Source of the DNA: Treponema sp. | Lineage (GTDB): Bacteria > Spirochaetota > Spirochaetia > Treponematales > Breznakiellaceae | Direction: 5' to 3' | Assembly (NCBI GenBank): GCA_031264395.1 | Contig: JAISEB010000216.1 | Coordinates: forward strand, 1 to 5,724 | DNA length: 5,724 nucleotides | Part shown: piece after piece, positions 1 to 4,879 of the stretch | Layout: each line of letters opens with the position of its first letter | Numbering within the stretch: the stretch's first letter is position 1 | Notes under the pieces: generated by a model | The model's input: the letters and a program-made list of their open reading frames with translations, nothing else | The model's database searches: none | Told to the model about the DNA's origin: nothing | Made by a program: the position numbers and the translations under genes

Positions 1-561
1 TCCCTGCGCAGGCAGGAATATTTCAGGCTTTTGGGGCTGCCGTTCAGCATCATGCCGTCTCTTGTTGACGAAAGTCCCGAAAAAGGCCGGACGCCGGAAG
101 AACTGGCCGGGGATTTGGCCGTCAAAAAAGTGAAAAAAGTTATCGAAACCCTCAAGGCCAGGCTTCCCGCCTGGATCTGCGGGGCCGACACCATAATCTC
201 CGTTGACGGGGAAGTATACGGCAAGCCGAAGGACCGCGAAGACGCGGGGAACATGCTCCGCCGCCTCAGCGGGCGGGAGCACGAGGTCTTTACCGCGATT
301 GCCCTGTACAACGGCAAGGCGGGAACCATGGACTGCAGGACCGTTTCCAGCGCCGTCGTATTCGCGGATCTTTCCGAAAACGAAATCGAATGGTACCTCA
401 ACACCGGCGAATGGCAGGGAGTGGCGGGCGCCTACCGTATCCAGGGGCTCGCAAGCTGTTTTATCTCTTCGATAAGGGGATCTTTCAGCGCCATTGTGGG
501 CTTGCCAATGTACGAATTTTATGCCATGTTAAGAAGCAACGGTTATCCGTACGGCGGCTGA
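1..561 (+). CDS. maf: Maf-family nucleoside triphosphate pyrophosphatase (5' truncated by window edge)
   Basis: Maf proteins are cytoplasmic pyrophosphatases that hydrolyse non-canonical or excess nucleoside triphosphates to the monophosphate plus diphosphate. The reading frame is open from base 1, and the first visible residues (SLRRQE) match the end of the N-terminal S-x-S-P-R-R loop, with L where P is usual. I therefore place the true start a few codons upstream of the window; the TTG at 31 is not a convincing start. Counting visible residues, family landmarks are VDES (22-25), GADTI with the presumed catalytic Asp at 63, GKPKD with Lys 75, LSGREHEV, and VAGAYRIQG (141-149) followed by IVGLP. 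The AGAYxIQG form resembles E. coli YhdE (dTTP/UTP-type) rather than the AGSFKSEG form of YceF (m7GTP-type), so dTTP/UTP hydrolysis is the better guess. 186 residues are visible, near full family length. It ends in a hairpin cluster and is probably a separate transcription unit from rpsB. Confidence 0.93.
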   Translation, partial: SLRRQEYFRLLGLPFSIMPSLVDESPEKGRTPEELAGDLAVKKVKKVIETLKARLPAWICGADTIISVDGEVYGKPKDREDAGNMLRRLSGREHEVFTAIALYNGKAGTMDCRTVSSAVVFADLSENEIEWYLNTGEWQGVAGAYRIQGLASCFISSIRGSFSAIVGLPMYEFYAMLRSNGYPYGG

Positions 562-581
562 AAGGCCGCTCCGGCATAACC

Positions 582-619
582 GGTTATGCTGAAAACGCGG
601 TTTTCGGCATAATCATTTT
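582..619 (+). terminator. Probable intrinsic terminator after maf
   Basis: Bases 582-596 pair with 600-614 across a three-base GCG loop. This gives a 15-bp stem with two G-U pairs (583/613 and 590/606) and no mismatch. The stem is followed by ATTTTCC, so the T tract is short (four bases), but the upper stem is itself A-rich on the left and T-rich on the right. It begins 20 bases after the maf stop codon. A perfect 16-bp palindrome (574-589) shares bases 582-589 and would compete with it. A smaller hairpin, 554-558 with 565-569, places the maf TGA in its loop. The stem is directly visible; termination activity is inferred. Confidence 0.6.
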
Positions 620-622
620 CCG

Positions 623-717
623 CCGGTTTCCGGGCCGTAAAGTCCGGGGTTTCCGGTGAGATACAGAGAAGGCTGGTAAAAAACCGGACGGGCGGACATT
701 CACCCTGCCGTCTTTTT
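623..717 (+). promoter_or_regulatory. Candidate structured rpsB leader with attenuator-like hairpin
   Basis: A second terminator-like element lies just before rpsB. GACGG (687-691) pairs with CCGTC (708-712), then after one bulged G, 693-695 pairs with 705-707, closing a nine-base loop; TTTTT follows at 713-717. Its left arm overlaps sequences that can pair upstream instead: 642-647 with 684-689 (six perfect pairs), 652-657 with 683-688 (six), and 623-629 with 681-687 (seven). This is the arrangement expected of a terminator/antiterminator pair, and a ribosomal protein leader is a plausible place for it. In E. coli, S2 represses its own rpsB-tsf mRNA through the leader, but I see no match to that element. 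The CCGG motif recurs by chance in GC-rich DNA, so the alternative pairings are weak evidence. No convincing promoter was found here. Confidence 0.35.
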
Positions 718-720
718 GCC

Positions 721-727
721 AAGGAGG
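721..727 (+). promoter_or_regulatory. Strong ribosome binding site of rpsB
   Basis: AAGGAGG is a full-strength Shine-Dalgarno sequence five bases before the TTG at 733. It would be 20 bases from the next in-frame start, the ATG at 748, so it fixes TTG as the rpsB start. It lies only three bases after the T5 tract of the hairpin at 687-712, so leader folding could affect its access. Confidence 0.85.
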
Positions 728-732
728 GAATT

Positions 733-1632
733 TTGGCTGTAGTTACTATGAAAAGCCTCCTTGAATCGGGAGTGCATTTCGGGCATCAGGTGAAGCGCTG
801 GGACCCGCGGATGAAAAAATACATCTTCGCGGAACGGAACGGCATTCACATCATCGATCTGCAGAAGACCATACAGGCGATTAAAGACGCCTACGACGCG
901 GTGCGAAAAACCGTCGCGGCGGGAAAAACGGTCCTCTTTGTCGGCACCAAAAAACAGGCCCAGCAGGCCATTCAAAAAGAGGCGGAGCGCTGCGGCATGT
1001 TTTACGTAAACAACCGCTGGCTCGGCGGCATGCTGACCAACTTCGTCACCATCAAAAAATCCCTGCTCCGTCTCAAGAAGCTCGAGAAAATGGAAGTGGA
1101 CGGCACCTTCGAGAATCTTACCAAGAAGGAAATAGCCTCGCTCGGCAAGGAAAGGGCCAAACTCCAGAAGAACCTCGGGGGCATCAAGGAGATGAAGGAT
1201 CCTCCGGGAATCCTCTTCATCATAGACACCCGCAAGGAAGCCATCACCGTGGCCGAAGCCCAGCGTATGGGCATTCCCATCGTGGCAGTCGTGGACACCA
1301 ACTGCAATCCCGACGGCATCAACTACCCCATTCCCGGGAACGACGACGCGATAAGGGCCATCACCCTCTTTACCCAGATCATCGCCAACGCGGTGGTGGA
1401 GGCGGACAACGAGGTGGGGCTCAAGATCATAGAGACCCTGGGCGACGAGGAAGAGGACGGTGAGGCAGTCATGACCGATGTTTCGGTACGGCAGGAGGAC
1501 GAAGAAATCGATATAGCGTCCTATTCGGCCGAAACGGCGCAGACGGACGCCGGGGCTCCTTCCGGGGAAGTTGAAAGCGACGAGGAAGACGAACTGCCCG
1601 TGGACGTTGACAAGGTCTACGGCGAAGAATAA
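733..1632 (+). CDS. rpsB: 30S ribosomal protein S2 with long acidic C-terminal tail
   Basis: S2 binds the 30S subunit late in assembly, near the mRNA exit side, and is needed for S1 binding in many bacteria. The protein has 299 residues. Conserved S2 segments run in order: LLESGVHFGHQ (9-19), RWDPRMKKYIF (22-32), GIHIIDLQKT (37-46), FVGTKKQAQ (69-77), NNRWLGGMLTNF (93-104), DPPGILFIID (156-165), IPIVAVVDTN (181-190) and DGINYPIPGNDDAIRAI (194-210). The start is TTG; the preceding ribosome binding site and the conserved MAVVTMK N-terminus both favour it over the ATG at 748. The core ends near residue 236. The last 63 residues hold 25 Asp/Glu against two basic residues, making the protein much longer than E. 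coli S2 (241 residues). tsf follows 84 bases downstream, the near-universal rpsB-tsf pairing. Identity is certain; the role of the tail is unknown. Confidence 0.99.
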   Translation: MAVVTMKSLLESGVHFGHQVKRWDPRMKKYIFAERNGIHIIDLQKTIQAIKDAYDAVRKTVAAGKTVLFVGTKKQAQQAIQKEAERCGMFYVNNRWLGGMLTNFVTIKKSLLRLKKLEKMEVDGTFENLTKKEIASLGKERAKLQKNLGGIKEMKDPPGILFIIDTRKEAITVAEAQRMGIPIVAVVDTNCNPDGINYPIPGNDDAIRAITLFTQIIANAVVEADNEVGLKIIETLGDEEEDGEAVMTDVSVRQEDEEIDIASYSAETAQTDAGAPSGEVESDEEDELPVDVDKVYGEE

Positions 1633-1716
1633 CGGGGAGCGGGGCGCGGACCGGAGTTCCGGCGGGGCGGTAAACCCGGCTTTCAAACAAAAGACTTTTG
1701 GCAAGGAGTAAGGCAC

Positions 1717-2574
1717 ATGGCAGAGATCAGCGCTGCGGACGTAAAGAGGCTTCGTGAAAAAACCGGGGCCGGTATGATGGAATGCAAGAACGCCCTTGCC
1801 GCCAACGGCGGCGATTTTGACAAGGCGGAAAAATACCTCAAGGAAAAGGGACTTGCGGCGATCGAAAAAAGGGCCGGCCGGGCCACCAACGAAGGGAGAA
1901 TTTTTGTCAAAACCAGGGAAGACAATTCCGCCGCGGTCCTCGTGGAAGTAGCCTCCGAGACCGATTTTGTGGCGAGGAATCCCGAATTCATCGCGCTTGG
2001 CGAAGTCATCGCGGAGAAGGCGCTTGAAAGGGAATGTACCGGGCCCGACCCTGAACTTTCCGGCATGGTAACCGATCTTGCCACCAAGATACGGGAAAAC
2101 ATGAGCCTCAAGCGCGTAAAGTTCGTCAAGGCCGCGGAGGGCGGCTACCTTGTCCAGTACATACACGGGGACGGGAACATTGGCGTGGTGGTGAGCTTCA
2201 GTTCCGCCAATCCTGAAATTTTCTCGCGTGAAGATGTCAGGGCGTTCGCCTTCACCATTGCCCTTCATGTGGCGGCCTTCAACCCCATGGCCCTCAGCCG
2301 CGATAAAATGGATCCCGCCTTTCTCAAGGAACAGGAAGACATTTACCGCAAACAGATGGAAGGAGACGAAAAACTCAAGGACAAGCCCTCCGCCGTCATA
2401 GACAACATCCTCAAGGGCAAGATCAACAAGTACCTTGCCGACGCGTGCCTTCTTGAACAGTCCTACGTAAAGGACGACAAGATCACTGTTGAGGCGGCCC
2501 TCGCCGAATGCGGCAAAAAGGCAGGCTCGCCCGTCGAAATAGCCGGATACGCCTACTTCAAGGTCGGCGGCTAA
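1717..2574 (+). CDS. tsf: Translation elongation factor Ts
   Basis: EF-Ts is the cytoplasmic exchange factor that releases GDP from EF-Tu. The N-terminal UBA-like domain is clear: ISAADVKRLREKTGAGMMEC (residues 4-23), then NGGDFDKAEKYLKEKG (30-45) and a basic linker. TDFVARN (82-88) is the core-domain segment whose Asp-Phe pair inserts into EF-Tu. Further landmarks are YIHGDGNIGVVV (148-159), ALHVAAFNP (182-190) and the C-terminal ILKGKINKYL ... CLLEQSYVKDDKITV (231-257). The length of 285 residues is close to E. coli EF-Ts (283). The ATG start is supported by AAGGAG at 1703-1708, eight bases upstream. It is very likely cotranscribed with rpsB. pyrH, which follows tsf in most bacteria, is absent here; a 93-base spacer with GC-rich hairpins leads to frr instead. 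Confidence 0.99.
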   Translation: MAEISAADVKRLREKTGAGMMECKNALAANGGDFDKAEKYLKEKGLAAIEKRAGRATNEGRIFVKTREDNSAAVLVEVASETDFVARNPEFIALGEVIAEKALERECTGPDPELSGMVTDLATKIRENMSLKRVKFVKAAEGGYLVQYIHGDGNIGVVVSFSSANPEIFSREDVRAFAFTIALHVAAFNPMALSRDKMDPAFLKEQEDIYRKQMEGDEKLKDKPSAVIDNILKGKINKYLADACLLEQSYVKDDKITVEAALAECGKKAGSPVEIAGYAYFKVGG

Positions 2575-2592
2575 TTCGCAAACGGGTCCATG

Positions 2593-2637
2593 TCCCGCGC
2601 CGTGCGCGGGCGCGGGATTCCCGGCGGGCCGCGGGAA
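2593..2637 (+). other. Two tandem GC-rich hairpins between tsf and frr
   Basis: TCCCGCGCC (2593-2601) pairs perfectly with GGCGCGGGA (2609-2617) across a seven-base loop. Directly adjacent, TTCCCG (2618-2623) pairs with CGGGAA (2632-2637), with a small bulged inner stem of two pairs. CGCGGG occurs three times (2605-2610, 2611-2616, 2630-2635), so the single CCCGCG at 2594-2599 has alternative partners. A T5 run at 2646-2650 lies eight bases past the second stem, too far for a classical terminator. The likely role is an mRNA-stability, processing or partial-termination element that sets frr and downstream expression relative to rpsB-tsf. The pairing is seen; the role is inferred. Confidence 0.5.
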
Positions 2638-2667
2638 AAGGCGTATTTTTCATGAACGGAGGAAGGC

Positions 2668-3222
2668 ATGAGTGATGTTATTGTTTCCGCCGGGGAAAGG
2701 ATGAAGAAAACCGTCGCGAACCTCAGGGACGGTTTTGCCGTTCTCAGGACGGGGCGGGCGTCCCCCGCCCTCTTCGACAGGATACGGGTGGACTACTACG
2801 GCGAAAAATCACCGCTGAACCAGGTGGCCAACATCTCGGTTCCCGAAGCCCGGCTCGTCGTCATACAGCCCTGGGACAAGGCGCTCATGGGCGAAATCGA
2901 GAAGGCCATCCGTTCTTCGGATCTTTCCCTTAATCCCTCGAACGACGGGAAGGTCATACGCATCGCCTTTCCTCCCCTGACCGAAGAGAGGCGGAAAGAA
3001 CTGGTAAAGCAGGCGAAAAACCAGGCGGAGCAGAGCCGGGTCGCGGTGCGCAACATACGGCGCGACGGCAACGACGAACTTAAAAAACTCCTCAAGGACG
3101 GGGAAATCACCGAAGACGAGGAAAGCAAGGCGTCGGGCGAACTGCAAAAGCTTACCGACGGTTACATAAACCAGGTGAACCAGGTTCTGGAAGAAAAAGA
3201 AAAAGAAATAATGGAAGTGTAA
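2668..3222 (+). CDS. frr: Ribosome recycling factor
   Basis: RRF works with EF-G in the cytoplasm to split the post-termination ribosome and free the mRNA and tRNA. The protein has 184 residues against about 185 in the family, so it is complete. Domain I (the three-helix bundle) is formed by residues 1-30 and roughly 105-184. Domain II lies between and includes LRTGRASP (26-33), VDYYG (41-45), NISVPEARLVVIQPWD (55-70) and GKVIRIAFPPLTEERRKELVK (94-114). VRNIRRD (127-133) contains Arg 132, which matches the essential Arg 132 of E. coli RRF. The ATG start follows GGAGG at 2658-2662 with five-base spacing. Its stop overlaps the uppS start by one base (TAATG), so uppS is probably translated by terminating ribosomes. 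Position after tsf without pyrH is the spirochaete arrangement. Confidence 0.98.
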   Translation: MSDVIVSAGERMKKTVANLRDGFAVLRTGRASPALFDRIRVDYYGEKSPLNQVANISVPEARLVVIQPWDKALMGEIEKAIRSSDLSLNPSNDGKVIRIAFPPLTEERRKELVKQAKNQAEQSRVAVRNIRRDGNDELKKLLKDGEITEDEESKASGELQKLTDGYINQVNQVLEEKEKEIMEV

Positions 3223-3971
3223 TGCCCCCGGAGAACGACGGAACAAACGGAAACATACCCGTTCATGTAGGGATCATAATGGACGGAAACGGCCGCTGGG
3301 CAAAACAGAGGGGGCTGCCACGGACGGCGGGCCACCTTGAAGGGCTCAAAACGGCGAAGCGCATGGTCAAGGAGGCAAGCGACCGGGGCATCAAGTACCT
3401 CAGTCTCTATGTGTTTTCCACCGAGAACTGGAAGCGCGCCGCCGGGGAGGTTTCCTTTATTCTGGGCCTTGTAAAGCAGTACCTCCTTAAAGAGATGGAT
3501 TTTTCCCGGGAGAACAGAATCAGGGTGCGCCACGCGGGCAACATGGCGGGTCTTCCGGAGGATATCGCCGGAGAAATACGGAAGGCGTGCGAAGAGACCC
3601 GGGACTTTACGGGCATGCAGGTGATCCTTGCCCTCAACTACGGGGGCCGGGATGAAATAGTGCGGTCCGTTAACCGCGCCATTAATGAGGTTAACAAAAA
3701 CGCGGAAGGCTCCGCGCGGGTACAGGGCCTTACCGAAGAGGCTGTGCGGAATTTTCTGGATAATCCGGACATACCCGATCCTGATCTTGTCATCCGTACC
3801 GCGGGGGAATTCCGCATCAGCAACTTCCTCCTCTGGGAAGGGGCCTACGCGGAATACTACATCTCCCCGAAATTCTGGCCCGACTGGACAGGGAACGATC
3901 TGGAGGAGGCTATAGGCAGCTACGGGAAAAGGGATCGCCGTTTCGGCGGCGTAACGGAGGGAAAAACGTGA
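3222..3971 (+). CDS. uppS: Undecaprenyl diphosphate synthase (cis-prenyltransferase)
   Basis: UppS extends farnesyl diphosphate with isopentenyl diphosphate units to C55 undecaprenyl diphosphate, the lipid carrier for peptidoglycan precursors; it acts at the inner face of the membrane. The protein has 249 residues, normal for the family. HVGIIMDGNGRWAKQRG (15-31) holds the catalytic Asp 21 of the first conserved region. TAGHLEG (35-41), LYVFSTENWKR (62-72) and LALNYGGRDEI (136-146) follow. DLVIRTAGEFRISNFLLW (188-205) carries the diphosphate-binding Arg 192, Arg 198 and Ser 200, and Glu 211 in AYAEYY matches the Mg-linked glutamate of E. coli UppS. Position 194 is Ala where Gly or Ser is more usual. 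The ATG shares its A with the frr stop; only a weak GGAAG (3213-3217) precedes it, which supports translational coupling. The stop overlaps the cdsA start by four bases. Confidence 0.97.
   Translation: MPPENDGTNGNIPVHVGIIMDGNGRWAKQRGLPRTAGHLEGLKTAKRMVKEASDRGIKYLSLYVFSTENWKRAAGEVSFILGLVKQYLLKEMDFSRENRIRVRHAGNMAGLPEDIAGEIRKACEETRDFTGMQVILALNYGGRDEIVRSVNRAINEVNKNAEGSARVQGLTEEAVRNFLDNPDIPDPDLVIRTAGEFRISNFLLWEGAYAEYYISPKFWPDWTGNDLEEAIGSYGKRDRRFGGVTEGKT
3956..3961 (+). promoter_or_regulatory. Ribosome binding site of cdsA inside uppS
   Basis: GGAGGG lies within the last codons of uppS, six bases before the GTG at 3968. It supports GTG as the cdsA start and shows that cdsA can recruit its own ribosomes despite overlapping the uppS stop. 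Confidence 0.7.
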
Positions 3972-4864
3972 AAAAACTTGTGGAACGTCTCTTTGTTTTT
4001 TTTATCGGCCTTCCCCTCATCATCTTTATTATCCTCTTTCTCCCCTTCCGCGGCCACCTTGTGTTTAACGTCATTGTGATTATCAGCAGCGCCCTTGGCG
4101 CGGCGGAGTTTGCCCGCATACTCGGGAAAAAAGACCTTGTCCTCCGGACGCATGAGGCCCTTATACTGGGAGCCCTCCTTCCCCTGGCGGCGGCCGCGGA
4201 AATCAGTTTCGGCGCGCCTGAGGGCACGGTCCTCGCGGCCCTGATCCTTGGAACGTCCTGGCTGTTTGTTTCACGGGTATTTTCCAGGGAAGACAGGATA
4301 GCGTCGTACACGTCGCGGGCGGCCGCGGGACTTTCCGTCATGATCTATCCCGGCATCTTCATGATGTGGATCATACGGATGGCGGTTCTTGCCGGGCGTG
4401 CGCAGGGAGGGGAAGCCTCTTCCTTTCCTTCCCCCCAGTCCGTCATCATCCTGGTCTTCGTGTTTACCGTAATGATCAACGACTCAATCGCCTGGGCGGC
4501 GGGGATGCTCCTCGGCAAGAGCAACAGGGGGATCATACCCGTAAGCCCCAACAAAAGCGTGGCGGGTTTTGCCGGGGGAATCGCGGCGGCGGTGCTGGCC
4601 GGGGCCGCGGGGGTTTGCCTTTTCCCCTCCGTCTTTGTTCCCCGCCTGTTACCCCCCGTTCCGTCGGGGCTTGTCATGGGCTTTCTTATGGGAACGGCCG
4701 CCTCCCTCGGGGACCTTCTGGAAAGCGCCTTCAAGCGGAGTTCGGGCATAAAGGATTCGGGGTCCATCATTCCCGGAAGGGGCGGCGTACTTGATTCCGT
4801 CGATTCGGTGGCCTTTGCCGCTCCGGTATTCTACATCACGTACCGTGTCCTCTTCGGCCCGTAA
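3968..4864 (+). CDS. cdsA: Phosphatidate cytidylyltransferase (CDP-diacylglycerol synthase)
   Basis: CdsA is an integral membrane enzyme that joins CTP and phosphatidic acid to form CDP-diacylglycerol, the precursor of bacterial phospholipids. The protein has 298 residues and about eight or nine hydrophobic segments, roughly at 8-27, 31-50, 64-80, 86-104, 119-142, 158-178, 198-219, 232-249 and 280-297. The family core is clear: NDSIAWAAGMLLGKS (171-185), PVSPNKSVAGFAGG (191-204), SLGDLLESAFKRSSGIKDS (246-264) and IPGRGGVLDSVDS (268-280). In the signature SxxKRxxxxKD...PGHGGxxDRxD, the His is Arg 271 and the Arg before the last Asp group is Ser 277; the Lys, Asp and Gly positions are kept. Related substitutions occur in other bacterial CdsA proteins, so activity is expected. 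The start is GTG, overlapping the uppS TGA as GTGA, with GGAGGG six bases upstream. dxr follows 15 bases later in the same frame. Confidence 0.96.
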   Translation: MKKLVERLFVFFIGLPLIIFIILFLPFRGHLVFNVIVIISSALGAAEFARILGKKDLVLRTHEALILGALLPLAAAAEISFGAPEGTVLAALILGTSWLFVSRVFSREDRIASYTSRAAAGLSVMIYPGIFMMWIIRMAVLAGRAQGGEASSFPSPQSVIILVFVFTVMINDSIAWAAGMLLGKSNRGIIPVSPNKSVAGFAGGIAAAVLAGAAGVCLFPSVFVPRLLPPVPSGLVMGFLMGTAASLGDLLESAFKRSSGIKDSGSIIPGRGGVLDSVDSVAFAAPVFYITYRVLFGP

Positions 4865-4879
4865 AGGGATCAACCGCGA

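Noticed and set aside
31..33. TTG at 31 as the start of the maf gene.
   Set aside because: The frame is open to base 1 and the upstream codons encode part of the conserved Maf N-terminal Arg-Arg loop, so the true start is outside the window.
608..643. Possible promoter -10 boxes for rpsB: CATAAT (608-613) and TAAAGT (638-643).
   Set aside because: CATAAT matches five of six consensus bases but sits inside the terminator stem and has no acceptable -35 partner at normal spacing. TAAAGT pairs only with a weak TTTTCC (616-621). Neither is strong enough to annotate.
1651..1700. Short inverted repeats between rpsB and tsf (1651-1662 and 1688-1700) as a terminator.
   Set aside because: The stems are only four or five pairs with tiny loops and no T tract follows. 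rpsB and tsf are normally cotranscribed.
700..2268. A 522-codon open frame on the minus strand across rpsB, the intergenic gap and most of tsf.
   Set aside because: It lies wholly opposite two universally conserved genes. Its translation is rich in Gly, Phe, Arg and His with no recognisable motif, as expected of the antisense of GC-rich coding sequence. Its length alone is notable but not evidence of a gene.
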